A stretch of DNA of 64,000 nt from Flavihumibacter sp. UBA7668 (lineage in GTDB: Bacteria > Bacteroidota > Bacteroidia > Chitinophagales > Chitinophagaceae): the NCBI RefSeq assembly GCF_002483205.1, contig NZ_DLHM01000004.1:278906-342905 (forward strand), read 5' to 3'. The notes under the pieces were generated by a model. That model was not told the DNA's origin and ran no database searches. It saw only the letters and a list, made by a program, of their open reading frames with translations. Positions within the stretch are counted from its first letter, which is position 1. The number at the start of each line of letters is the position of its first letter. A program made the position numbers and the translations under genes. Positions 36,675-45,367 of the stretch are shown here, piece after piece.

Positions 36675-39119
36675 TCAGGTTAATGTGGCTCTTAAAATAT
36701 CAGCAAATACACCGGAAGCGGTAACATCCGCACCTGCACCTGCCCCTTTAATTACCATGGGTTGTTCTGGATATCGTTCAGTATAAAAAAGTACGATATT
36801 ATCCTTGCCATATAAATGAAACAAATCATGGCCGGGCGCAATTTGTTGCAATCCTACTTCTGCTTTCCCATTATGAAATGCTGCAACAAACTTTAGTTTA
36901 TTTCCGTTTTTATTGGCTTCAGTAAAAATCGATTTGAAATGATCTTCTTCTTTCAGCATGCTGGCATAAAAATCTTCAACAGATCCTTCCATACAGGAAG
37001 CCGGTAAAAAACGGTGATTGATAATGGTGTCCATTTCCAGTTGTTCCCCAGCTTCCCTTGCCAGAATCATGATTTTTCGCATTACATCGGTTCCGCTTAA
37101 ATCAAGCCGCGGGTCAGGCTCCGTATAGCCTTCTTCCTGCGCTTTACGAACAATCTCGGCAAAAGGAAGGGTTCCGTCATAATGATTGAATACATAATTC
37201 AGCGTACCGCTAAGAACGGCTTCAATCCTGTTTACTTTATCCCCGCTTTTCAGGAGGTCATTTAATGTTCCGATAACCGGTAGTCCGGCTCCAACATTTG
37301 TTTCAAATAAGAAACTGGTATTATTACTTCTTGCTTTGTCTTTTAATTCGCGGTAATAAGAATAAGGGGAGGAGCAGGCGATTTTATTACAGGCAACCAC
37401 GGCACAACTTTTCTCTAATAACCTGGGGTAAACACCTGCTACAAGATCACTCGCTGTAATATCTACAAATACTGTATTTCTTAGATTCCGTTCGATAATT
37501 CCATCAACAAAATCATCAATTGTTCCTTCTGATCCGGAATCCAGCAGGTTTTTCCAGTTTGATAAATCAATAGCGTCATCACTGATCAGGAATTTTTTTG
37601 AATTAGCCAGACCAACTACCCGCAATTGCAATCGGTTATGATGTAATAAATATTGTTGCTGCTGATACACCTGTTGCAATAAACGGCTGCCCACATTACC
37701 AACTCCGCTAATAAACAGATTTACCTGCTTGAGGCTGGTTTCGAAAAATTCTTCATGTAATAGATTGATGGCCTTCCTTACATCTGATGTGGAAATAACT
37801 GCTGATATATTCCGCTCAGAAGAACCCTGTGCAATAGCACGAACATTTACACCATTTCTTCCTAAAGCACCAAACAGTTTCCCACTTATTCCGGGATGAC
37901 TTTTCATTTGTTCTCCTACCAGGGCCACAATAGAAAGTCCCTTTTCAATTTCAAGCGGTTCAACTTTTTGGAGACTGATTTCAGGTGCAAAGGCTTCATC
38001 CACCGATTTTTTTGCTTTTTCAGCCGCCGATTCATCCACTCCAACACAAATAGAATGTTCGGACGAACCCTGGGTAATCAATATGACATTGATCTGTTCT
38101 GCTGAAAGCGCTTCAAACAGTCTGCGGGAGAAACCAGGTACACCCACCATACCACTGCCTTCCAGACTCAAAAGGGCCAGCTTGCTGATACTTGAAATAC
38201 CTCTTACCGGATTGCCATTCCGGTAGCCTTCCTGTTGAATACAGGTTCCGGGATCCATGGGGGCAAAGGTGTTTTTTATCCATACAGGAATCTGTTTATT
38301 CATTACCGGCTGAATGGTAGGAGGATAAATTACTTTTGCCCCAAAATGGGATAATTCCATTGCCTCCTGATAAGATATGGTTGGAATTACTTTTGCATTT
38401 GGAACCCACCGGGGATCTGCTGTCATCATACCACTTACATCTGTCCAGATTTCCAGTTCCTGCGCATCAAGGCAGGCAGCTGCAATTGCGGCAGTATAAT
38501 CTGATCCACCCCGACCAAGCGTTGTAGTAATACCCTCCGGATTAGCTGCTATAAAACCGGGCATTACGATATGATCTGTTGCCAATTCCTGTTTTGCAGC
38601 CTGTAACAAGGCAGATGTGCTGCTGAAGTTAACGGTGGCGTTTCCAAAATCGGAATTGGTCCGAATTAATTTTCGGCTATCCCACCAGGTAGTGGCAATC
38701 CCTTTTGACTGAAAAGCTGCTGCTATTACCTGGGAAGAAATCAATTCTCCATAACTCACTAATTTATCTTTGGTTCTTGCGGTAGTTTCACCCAACAGGA
38801 ATATGCCGGTGCATAGGTCCTCCACTTCATTGCAGAGTTTTTTAACGGCACTCAAATAACTGCTTTGCTGCTGTATCGGGATTAATTGTTTTACCGCATT
38901 CAGGTGCCTCCCTGTCAATTGCTGAATCAATTCCTTGTACTGCTCATCTCCCTGGGAAGCCATCTGCCCGCATAGCAGTAAGCTGTCCGTAGTGCCGCCA
39001 AATGCGGATACTACCGTTATTACTGTGTTTTTTTTGAGTTTCTCTGAAACGATGGCGATAACTTTCTGAATAGCTTCCGGACTGCCTACTGAGGTGCCGC
39101 CGAATTTTAATACCTGCAT
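36675..39119 (-). CDS. thrA: Bifunctional aspartate kinase / homoserine dehydrogenase I
   Basis: An 814-residue fusion catalysing the first and third steps from aspartate toward threonine. The N-terminal kinase starts MQVLKFGGTSVGSPEAI and has LGRGGSDYTAA near residue 220. Two ACT domains follow (about 310-460; GSSEHSICVGV and QGSSERNISAVI), which bind feedback amino acids. The dehydrogenase begins at GVGNVGSRLLQQV (about 475) and has FETNVGAGLPVIGTLNDLLKSGD. ATG 39119 is chosen as it starts the kinase motif; an upstream in-frame ATG adds only hydrophobic residues. An attenuator with a Thr/Ile leader peptide precedes it. Confidence 0.97.
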   Translation of the reverse strand: MQVLKFGGTSVGSPEAIQKVIAIVSEKLKKNTVITVVSAFGGTTDSLLLCGQMASQGDEQYKELIQQLTGRHLNAVKQLIPIQQQSSYLSAVKKLCNEVEDLCTGIFLLGETTARTKDKLVSYGELISSQVIAAAFQSKGIATTWWDSRKLIRTNSDFGNATVNFSSTSALLQAAKQELATDHIVMPGFIAANPEGITTTLGRGGSDYTAAIAAACLDAQELEIWTDVSGMMTADPRWVPNAKVIPTISYQEAMELSHFGAKVIYPPTIQPVMNKQIPVWIKNTFAPMDPGTCIQQEGYRNGNPVRGISSISKLALLSLEGSGMVGVPGFSRRLFEALSAEQINVILITQGSSEHSICVGVDESAAEKAKKSVDEAFAPEISLQKVEPLEIEKGLSIVALVGEQMKSHPGISGKLFGALGRNGVNVRAIAQGSSERNISAVISTSDVRKAINLLHEEFFETSLKQVNLFISGVGNVGSRLLQQVYQQQQYLLHHNRLQLRVVGLANSKKFLISDDAIDLSNWKNLLDSGSEGTIDDFVDGIIERNLRNTVFVDITASDLVAGVYPRLLEKSCAVVACNKIACSSPYSYYRELKDKARSNNTSFLFETNVGAGLPVIGTLNDLLKSGDKVNRIEAVLSGTLNYVFNHYDGTLPFAEIVRKAQEEGYTEPDPRLDLSGTDVMRKIMILAREAGEQLEMDTIINHRFLPASCMEGSVEDFYASMLKEEDHFKSIFTEANKNGNKLKFVAAFHNGKAEVGLQQIAPGHDLFHLYGKDNIVLFYTERYPEQPMVIKGAGAGADVTASGVFADILRATLT

Positions 39120-39156
39120 AAATTGGATAAAAAGGATAAACAAACTTGATTGGGAG

Positions 39157-39234
39157 TATCAGGCAAACCCTGATAGAAAACAGCCCGAAGGCCCATGGCA
39201 TAATATGGTGCTATACAACCCTTAACGGGTTGTA
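39157..39234 (-). promoter_or_regulatory. Attenuator hairpins of the thr operon leader
   Basis: Between the leader peptide and thrA three stems can be read on the minus strand. The first is an 8-bp stem, TACAACCC/GGGTTGTA (39214-39234), overlapping the leader stop codon. The second is GGCC-TTCG-GGCT with a C(TTCG)G tetraloop (39182-39193) followed by GTTTTC, a terminator candidate. The third is TATCAGG/CCTGATA (39157-39175). The GGGTT of the third loop region could pair with AACCC of the first, giving an alternative fold. Stalling at Thr or Ile codons would change which stem forms. The fold choice is inferred. Confidence 0.6.
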
Positions 39235-39305
39235 ATAATTGTTGTAGTGGTTGTGGTGGAAGCCACAAGCCATGAACCGGAATGATATATAGAAAGCGAT
39301 GCCAT
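39222..39305 (-). CDS. thrL: Thr operon leader peptide
   Basis: A 27-codon reading frame starts at ATG 39305 and ends at TAA 39222, about 100 bases before thrA. Its last twelve codons encode six Thr in a row, two Ile, two Thr and Arg before the stop (STTTTTTIITTR). Eight Thr and two Ile in a tail of eleven residues is the composition of the enterobacterial ThrL peptide, which couples threonyl- and isoleucyl-tRNA charging to transcription of thrABC. Hairpins follow directly. Chance is unlikely given its position before thrA and that the ilv operon has a matching leader. It is too short for standard gene callers. Confidence 0.85.
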   Translation of the reverse strand: MASLSIYHSGSWLVASTTTTTTIITTR

Positions 39306-39319
39306 TATTATTCGGGCAT

Positions 39320-39349
39320 GAAATTAACATTCGTAGATTTTATAACAAG
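39320..39349 (-). promoter_or_regulatory. Probable thr operon promoter
   Basis: On the minus strand CTTG (39349-39346) and TAATTTC (39326-39320) are separated by exactly 19 bases, a partial match to TTTG-N19-TAnnTTTG. The leader peptide ATG lies 15 bases downstream, which would give a very short untranslated leader, as expected for an attenuated operon. Confidence 0.45.
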
Positions 39350-39458
39350 CGTTAGTTTGATTTTTTTTTAGTGAACCCGGGATCGCCCTTAAAGTGCGCC
39401 TGATTTGGTATATTCATGGCTCGATTGCTGCCTATAACCAACGAATAAATAATTCCAT

Positions 39459-42047
39459 ATGGCCAATATTGACCCGGCAGCCCTTCAACAGTTTAAGAGT
39501 GAAGTTGCGCTGAAGTTTCAATTGTATAACAGTCTTTTTACGTCACTGCCTTTTCACCGGGTAGAAAAAACCGGAATCCTGCTTTCTGTTTTACTGAATG
39601 TTTGTGAGGAAGGATATAAAAAGAAAAAGAGTCCTTTACAGATTCTGGATGAGTTTTTTGCAAGTCATACCAGTTTTAGGACAGAACAGGAAAGAACGGA
39701 TCTCTTGTTTCGGTTCGTTCAATATGTGGAACGTCAGGTTGTGCTTTTTGATGCACTCGAAGATGCTGCATTCAGTAAAATCAATGATTTTTCCGGTCCG
39801 GGTACCCTGAAACAGCTCATCTCATTTTTGCAACAACAGGATGTTGACAAAGCTGATCTCGTAAAAGATCCTTTTTGTGTGCGGATGGTGCTGACAGCTC
39901 ACCCAACCCAGTTTTATCCCGGATCTGTTTTGGGCATTATCCACGATTTATCAAAAGCATTACAGGAAAATAATACTTCACTCGTAAATAGTTACCTGCA
40001 GCAATTGGGTAAAACACCCTTCTTCAAGAAACAAAAACCAACGCCATATGATGAGGCAACCAGTTTGATCTGGTACCTGGATAATGTATTTTATCCGGCG
40101 GTCGGTAAAATATTATCCTATGCATCCAGTGAGCTGGCTGGGAAATTAAATAGTGAGCAACCGCTGTTGCATATGGGCTTCTGGCCTGGTGGTGATCGTG
40201 ACGGAAATCCATTCGTCACATCTGAAACAACGCTACAGGTAGCCACAGCATTGCGCAATAGTATTATCAAACAATACTATCTTGATGTGCGCCGGTTGAA
40301 ACGCCGGCTTACCTTTAAGGAAACAGACCAGTTGATTGCGGATCTTGAAAAGCAATTATTTAATGAAGTTTTCGGAACACAGCCAACCCGAAATTTAAGT
40401 GCTGCAGAAATGATTCAGCAATTGCAGCAGGTTCGTGATACCATCGTACTTCAGCACAATGGATTATTTGCTGATCGGGTAGATAACCTGATACAAAAGA
40501 TCCGGGCATTCGGCCTGTTTTATGCTTCCCTGGATGTTCGCCAGGATAGTTCTGTTCATGAATCCTTCTTTGATGCAATTTCTGAGCAGGGAGATTTTTT
40601 CCCCGCCCTCTATACCAGCTTGACTCCAAAACAAAAACTGGAAAGTCTGGCTGCTCTGCCGGAACTTAAATCAAAACCCGTATTCAAAGTTCCTGTTCAT
40701 CAGGATACCCTGGAATCTGTAAATGCAATTGCCAGGATTCAACAGGAAAACGGGGAAATTGGTTGTCATCGTTATATAATCAGTCATTGTACAAGTGCTG
40801 CCAATGTAATGGAAGTATATGGACTCTTTTTGTTAGGCGGATGGAAGAAAGAATCAATGAATATAGATATTGTTCCACTCTTCGAAACCATTGATGATCT
40901 TCAACAGGCTGGTGAAATTATGGAAACGCTTTATCAGTTACCTGCCTATAAATCACATTTGCAATTAAGAAAAAACAGGCAAACTATTATGCTGGGCTTT
41001 TCTGATGGCACCAAAGATGGTGGTTATCTGATGGCCAATTACAGCATCTTACAGGCTAAAAAAGCACTCACAGCACTTTCGGAAAAGTATGAGGTAGATG
41101 TGCTTTTCTTTGATGGCAGGGGAGGTCCGCCTGCACGGGGGGGTGGAAAAACTCATAAGTTTTATGCTTCCATGGGTAAAGATGTATCAAGCAAGGAAAT
41201 TCAATTAACCATACAGGGACAAACGATCAGTTCCAATTTCGGAACCATTGATGCGGCACAGTTTAATATGGAGCAACTCCTGAATGCCGGGTTGACTGCA
41301 GCGGTTAAACATAGCACGAAACCAACATTGGATGACGAACAGGAGTCCTTATTAATGCAGCTTGCCAAAGATGGTTTTACAGCCTATTCAAAATTAAAGA
41401 ATAATCCAGCTTTTCTGGATTATCTCTCTCATGCAAGTGCACTTCGTTTTTATGCAGCCACCAATATCGGTTCAAGACCTGCAAAACGGGGTTCTGCAAC
41501 CCGTCTTAGCTTAAGTGATCTCCGGGCAATCCCCTTTGTTGGAGCATGGAGTCAGTTGAAACAGAATGTTACTGGTTATTATGGAGTTGGAACCGCTTTA
41601 CAACAAGCAGAGCAACGGGGCGATTGGAAAAAAGTGAAGGAAATGTACCAGCATTCCCTTTTCTTTAAAACACTCATGGATAATTGCGAAATGGCAATGC
41701 TGAAATGTTATTTCCCACTCACCAGCCATCTTGCAGACCATAAGGAATTTGGAGAAATCTGGCACATGATTTACAGCGAATATGAGCGAACCCGGAAATA
41801 CGTATTGCTCTTATCAGGCAAATCCGAACTGATGGCAGATTATCCGGTGGAACAATTATCCGTTTCCATGCGCGAAAGGATCGTGTTGCCACTTACTACC
41901 ATTCAGCAATATGCGATTACCCGTGTCCGCGAACTTGAAGCAAGCGGTATTCAGCAACCCGGAGCAGCAGATATGAAAGCAACCTATGAGAAACTGGTGA
42001 TGCGCTGTTCTTTTGGAATCATTAATGCTGGAAGAAATTCGGCATAA
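39459..42047 (+). CDS. ppc: Phosphoenolpyruvate carboxylase
   Basis: An 862-residue enzyme that makes oxaloacetate from PEP and bicarbonate. The catalytic motifs are present: LTAHPTQ near residue 147, GGDRDGNPFV near 246, MLGFSDGTKDGGY near 511, FDGRGGPPARGGGKTHKF near 550 and LRAIPFVGAWSQLK near 688. Two family positions differ from the usual form: FHGRGGTVGRGG reads FDGRGGPPARGG, and the C-terminal NTG is replaced by NAGRNSA. It is divergent from thrA across a 340-base gap and supplies the carbon skeleton of aspartate, the thr pathway precursor. Confidence 0.95.
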   Translation: MANIDPAALQQFKSEVALKFQLYNSLFTSLPFHRVEKTGILLSVLLNVCEEGYKKKKSPLQILDEFFASHTSFRTEQERTDLLFRFVQYVERQVVLFDALEDAAFSKINDFSGPGTLKQLISFLQQQDVDKADLVKDPFCVRMVLTAHPTQFYPGSVLGIIHDLSKALQENNTSLVNSYLQQLGKTPFFKKQKPTPYDEATSLIWYLDNVFYPAVGKILSYASSELAGKLNSEQPLLHMGFWPGGDRDGNPFVTSETTLQVATALRNSIIKQYYLDVRRLKRRLTFKETDQLIADLEKQLFNEVFGTQPTRNLSAAEMIQQLQQVRDTIVLQHNGLFADRVDNLIQKIRAFGLFYASLDVRQDSSVHESFFDAISEQGDFFPALYTSLTPKQKLESLAALPELKSKPVFKVPVHQDTLESVNAIARIQQENGEIGCHRYIISHCTSAANVMEVYGLFLLGGWKKESMNIDIVPLFETIDDLQQAGEIMETLYQLPAYKSHLQLRKNRQTIMLGFSDGTKDGGYLMANYSILQAKKALTALSEKYEVDVLFFDGRGGPPARGGGKTHKFYASMGKDVSSKEIQLTIQGQTISSNFGTIDAAQFNMEQLLNAGLTAAVKHSTKPTLDDEQESLLMQLAKDGFTAYSKLKNNPAFLDYLSHASALRFYAATNIGSRPAKRGSATRLSLSDLRAIPFVGAWSQLKQNVTGYYGVGTALQQAEQRGDWKKVKEMYQHSLFFKTLMDNCEMAMLKCYFPLTSHLADHKEFGEIWHMIYSEYERTRKYVLLLSGKSELMADYPVEQLSVSMRERIVLPLTTIQQYAITRVRELEASGIQQPGAADMKATYEKLVMRCSFGIINAGRNSA

Positions 42048-42115
42048 GAAGGTGAAATGTGAAAGGTGAGAGGTGAAATGAGAGGTGAGAGGTGAAATAA
42101 GAGGTGAGAGGTTAG
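42048..42115 (+). repeat. GGTGA-core array directly after the ppc stop
   Basis: Directly after the ppc TAA comes a degenerate tandem array with a GGTGA core (GAAGGTGA AATGTGA AAGGTGA GAGGTGA AATGAGAGGTGA GAGGTGA and so on). The G-rich strand is in the sense of ppc. Unit length is mostly 7 with 12-base variants. The array ends about 40 bases before the ppc terminator, so it would be part of the ppc 3' untranslated RNA. Confidence 0.75.
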
Positions 42116-42156
42116 GAAACTTCTCCGAGTTTTGTTCAGAAATTTGAAAACATGAT

Positions 42157-42194
42157 AAAGGAACCTGAGGCAGATGTCTCAGGTTCCTTTATTT
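42157..42194 (+). terminator. Intrinsic terminator of ppc
   Basis: AAAGGAACCTGAG (42157-42169) pairs perfectly over 13 base pairs with CTCAGGTTCCTTT (42178-42190) around an 8-base loop, with T-rich sequence after it. Confidence 0.92.
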
Positions 42195-42208
42195 TAAAAT
42201 ATAGCAAT

Positions 42209-42320
42209 GAGAATGGTGAATGGTGAATGGGTGAATAGGTGAATAGGTGAATGGTGAAACCCTCCTCCCTTCTCCTTTTCCTCCGTTGTCTCCCTTTTCT
42301 CCTTTGTCTCCTTTGTCTCC
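42209..42320. repeat. Two low-complexity arrays between the ppc and porin terminators
   Basis: 42209-42259 is a run of GGTGAAT and GGTGAATA units with the G-rich strand on plus. 42260-42320 is a run of CTCCTTTGT/CTCCCTTTT-type units, which read GGAGACAAA on the minus strand. They lie between the ppc terminator (plus) and the porin terminator (minus). Downstream of both genes, they could be untranscribed. No gene is seen. Confidence 0.65.
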
Positions 42321-42321
42321 C

Positions 42322-42352
42322 AAAAAAATAGTCCCCCGTAGAAACGGGGGAC
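42322..42352 (-). terminator. Intrinsic terminator of the porin gene
   Basis: GTCCCCCG (42331-42338) pairs with CGGGGGAC (42345-42352) over a 6-base loop. On the minus strand a run of seven T follows one short step after the stem. It lies about 35 bases beyond the porin stop codon. Confidence 0.9.
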
Positions 42353-42386
42353 GCTCAACGATTGCTTGCCATATGTGAAACAGAGA

Positions 42387-43499
42387 TTAGAAGCTATAGA
42401 TAGCTGCCAGCAGGAAACTTCCGGCTGTTTTCTTGCCGCTACCATTGGCATCGGTATAAATTTCTTCACTTGCATTTTCCATCCTGAATTCAGGAATGAA
42501 TGTAAGTCCACCAACTTTGAAATTTGCTGAGAGGGTTGTAGCAAATAAGCTTGCACCATCTGCAACATTGGTTGGGATTTTGAATTGATTTTTGTCGCTG
42601 AAATATTCCCCTCTTAATGTCAGGCCGAACCAGGGTTTAGGGTCTAGGTTCAAATAGAGGGCAGATCCCCACCAGGATTTTCCACTTTGGTTTTTCTCTC
42701 CATCCCATGTTTGAGTGGTATTAACGGTTCCATTATAACCAATGCTGAATGCATCTGAAATACTCGCTGTCATAACCAGGTCAAACTGGTTGGTTTTTGA
42801 AGTATCGGGATTTTTACCGCCTACATAGTTCAGGTAGAATTTCAGGTTGTCGCTTGCTGCAAAACTATATTGAGCAAGGAGGAATTTACGATTGATCTGC
42901 TCAGCAGGGGGAATGCGGTAATCGGTCGCATTGGAAACACCAATCATAAATCCGCTTTTTCCTTTTGAAACTTCCGCTTTTAAACCTGTATGAGAAAATG
43001 GACCATTGGAGAACATATAGGACATGCTATAGTTTCTGTTCAATTGTGGGTCAACCAGCTCATATCCTACATGGGTTGCCCAGGTCCCTGCAGTCAATTT
43101 TAACCAATCAGCAGGAGAGTAGCTGATATATAATTGTTTGATAGCCTGTGTAATTCCCTCATCTGCATAAGAGAAATCTCTGGCACGGGGACCGAATCCC
43201 AGATCCAGCACAACGCCTATTTTATCGCCCTGATGTTCAGCTTTCAGGCTGGCCATGCCAAGAGAAAAAGCATTGTGGGTATTGGTGAAACTGGTCCGGT
43301 TATTACCAACCTGTTTACCAAAATCATAACGATAATAAAAATCAGCTGAACCAGAAAAACTTATAAGTGGTTTTTTTTCTTCAGGAGCTGCTACTGTAGC
43401 TTCAGTTGCAGGTTCGGATGTGGCAGACTCAGCAGTCTGGGCGTAGGAAAGCGTTATGCACGATAGTGCTATACCTGTTGCAAATAATTTTTGTAACAT
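42387..43499 (-). CDS. Outer membrane beta-barrel porin (OmpL-like, bbp2 type)
   Basis: A 370-residue protein with a signal peptide (LFATGIALSCITLSYAQ). An Ala/Glu/Pro-rich linker (about 22-42) precedes a beta-barrel of alternating strands such as ISFSGSADFYYRYDF, ending in the aromatic residue of AAIYSF that marks outer membrane barrels. It resembles the putative beta-barrel porin-2 family. It follows amt after 133 bases on the same strand, so it may give ammonium or small nitrogen compounds a path through the outer membrane. The start region is duplicated: AATGTTACA occurs twice, 10 bases apart. Confidence 0.85.
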   Translation of the reverse strand: MLQKLFATGIALSCITLSYAQTAESATSEPATEATVAAPEEKKPLISFSGSADFYYRYDFGKQVGNNRTSFTNTHNAFSLGMASLKAEHQGDKIGVVLDLGFGPRARDFSYADEGITQAIKQLYISYSPADWLKLTAGTWATHVGYELVDPQLNRNYSMSYMFSNGPFSHTGLKAEVSKGKSGFMIGVSNATDYRIPPAEQINRKFLLAQYSFAASDNLKFYLNYVGGKNPDTSKTNQFDLVMTASISDAFSIGYNGTVNTTQTWDGEKNQSGKSWWGSALYLNLDPKPWFGLTLRGEYFSDKNQFKIPTNVADGASLFATTLSANFKVGGLTFIPEFRMENASEEIYTDANGSGKKTAGSFLLAAIYSF

Positions 43500-43545
43500 T
43501 GTGTAACATTTTAGGTGTTAAGGGAAAGGGTACGGCGATAAACTT

Positions 43546-43608
43546 GTATCAGAAGTTTGTCAATATGCTGTACCTTTTTCTAATTTTTGCCTATTCTCGT
43601 ATCAGAAG
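43546..43608. repeat. Two direct copies of GTATCAGAAG in the amt-porin spacer
   Basis: GTATCAGAAG occurs at 43546-43555 and again at 43599-43608, 53 bases apart, or five helical turns. Both lie in the 133-base spacer upstream of the porin gene, a place where regulators bind. Function is not known. Confidence 0.35.
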
Positions 43609-43632
43609 AAATGGGCAGTTAGTTTTGGTTAA

Positions 43633-45015
43633 TTAAATTTCGGAAAGCTCTTCTTCTTTCATTTTACCATTATTGTGTACCAGCAAAGTTCCCTGCAGGT
43701 ATTTTTCATTGTGCTGAGTAGCATCCAGTCCCAATTCTTCTTCCTCAGAGCTTACACGCAAAGGCAACAGGAAGTTGATGAATTTGAAGATGATGTAGGA
43801 TACAACAAAGCTATAGGTAACTGCAATTACCATGGCTTTCAGCTGAGTCAGGAAAAACGCACCGTTTCCGTAGAAAAGGCCATCTTGTCCGGCTCCATTT
43901 ACAGCGGTTGTTGCAAATACACCGGTCATCAGCATTCCAACCATACCACCTACACCGTGACAAGGAAATACATCCAGTGTATCATCCAGTGAAGATTTTT
44001 GTTTGTAGTAAACAACTACATTAGATATGAGGGCTGCTACAACACCGATGAAGATACTTTGCGGAATTCCTACAAAGCCTGCTGCAGGAGTAATAGCCAC
44101 GAGACCAACCACTGCACCGATACAGAATCCGATTACGGATGGTTTTTTTCCACGCATAACATCAAAGAACATCCAGCTACAACCTGCAGCACCTGCAGCT
44201 ATATTTGTTGTAATAAAAGCTGATACAGCCAATGCGTTGGCACCTAATGCAGAACCGGCATTGAAACCAAACCAACCGAACCATAGTAATCCGGTTCCTA
44301 TCAAAACGTACGGAATATTTGCAGGTGGAATTTCTTTATGATCCATATGAACCTGACGACGTTTCAGAACGAGGGCTCCAGCAAGGGCAGCACAGCCGGC
44401 TGAAATATGTACCACTGTACCACCGGCAAAATCAAGGGCTCCCATTTTAAACAGGAATCCATCTGCATGCCAGCTCATATGCGCCAATGGAGCATATACC
44501 AAAACAGCAAAAAGACAAATAAATAAGATATAGGATGTAAAACGTATCCTTTCTGCTACCGCTCCAACTACCAGTCCGGGTGTAATTATCGCAAACATCA
44601 ATTGGAATACGGCAAAAAGAGATTTTGGAATTCCTCCAACTGGTTCACCACTGTTCACACCTTTCCAGAACATGTGGGTAAAGGGGTTTCCAATAAAACC
44701 TCCGATGGATTCTCCGAAACAAAGGCTGTATCCGAAAAATACCCATAATACACTAACAACACCTGCAGCTACCACACTTTTGATCATAGTGGAGATTACA
44801 TTCTTACGATGTACCATCCCGCCATAGAAAAAAGCCAGGCCGGGAGTCATCAAAAATACAAGGGCAGATGCTACGAGGATCCAGGCAATGTCCGCTCCGT
44901 TATAAACTTTGTCGGGGTCAGCAAAATCTGCTACGGTTGGTGTGAAAAGCGCCGCAACAGACACAGCAGCGAGAACCAGAAAGGGGGCTACCTGTTTGAT
45001 CGTCAGTTTACTCAT
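43633..45015 (-). CDS. amt: Ammonium transporter
   Basis: A 460-residue Amt/Mep/Rh family channel with a short N-terminal membrane segment followed by the 11-segment core. Typical motifs are ADIAWILVASALVFLMTPGLAFFYGGMVHRKNV, DFAGGTVVHISAGCAALAGA, and the pore His in VHISAG and FPCHGVGGMVGM. The C-terminal tail is long and ends in acidic residues (EELSEI). No PII (glnK) gene is next to it. It belongs with gltB-gltD as the nitrogen entry part of the region. Confidence 0.96.
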   Translation of the reverse strand: MSKLTIKQVAPFLVLAAVSVAALFTPTVADFADPDKVYNGADIAWILVASALVFLMTPGLAFFYGGMVHRKNVISTMIKSVVAAGVVSVLWVFFGYSLCFGESIGGFIGNPFTHMFWKGVNSGEPVGGIPKSLFAVFQLMFAIITPGLVVGAVAERIRFTSYILFICLFAVLVYAPLAHMSWHADGFLFKMGALDFAGGTVVHISAGCAALAGALVLKRRQVHMDHKEIPPANIPYVLIGTGLLWFGWFGFNAGSALGANALAVSAFITTNIAAGAAGCSWMFFDVMRGKKPSVIGFCIGAVVGLVAITPAAGFVGIPQSIFIGVVAALISNVVVYYKQKSSLDDTLDVFPCHGVGGMVGMLMTGVFATTAVNGAGQDGLFYGNGAFFLTQLKAMVIAVTYSFVVSYIIFKFINFLLPLRVSSEEEELGLDATQHNEKYLQGTLLVHNNGKMKEEELSEI

Positions 45016-45311
45016 TTCAGTTGGTTTTAATAATATTAAGAAAATAATAACTATAAACTATTTAACTAAAGTAGATATTAAAATGATATTATTCAGTCTA
45101 ATATATACACATATAAAAAATATTAATGTTATTTAGAGTCCCCCAGTAAGACCTATTTTGAAGCAAGCTGAACAAGGATTTTATTTTTGTTCAAAAATTA
45201 TTGTTAATCAATTAGTTATGTTTGTAAATTTCAACTATACCATTCATGTTTCTTTTTCTGTAGAAAAATTAAAGTCTAAGTTATATTATTTAAAAATTTT
45301 GAGCTTAAAAT
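45016..45311. other. A/T-rich spacer upstream of amt
   Basis: This very A/T-rich stretch between amt and the gltD terminator must hold the amt promoter. I find no match to the Bacteroidota promoter consensus that I would rely on, and no sigma-54 type GG-N10-GC element. No gene or leader peptide is seen. Confidence 0.5.
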
Positions 45312-45338
45312 AAAAAAAGCGGCATTAAGCCGCTTTTT
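45312..45338 (-). terminator. Intrinsic terminator of gltD
   Basis: AAAAAGCGGC pairs with GCCGCTTTTT over the 5-base loop ATTAA. The run of T on the minus strand follows the stem. It lies about 30 bases after the gltD stop. Confidence 0.9.
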
Positions 45339-45367
45339 AATTAATATGTAATAAATGTATAATTCGA

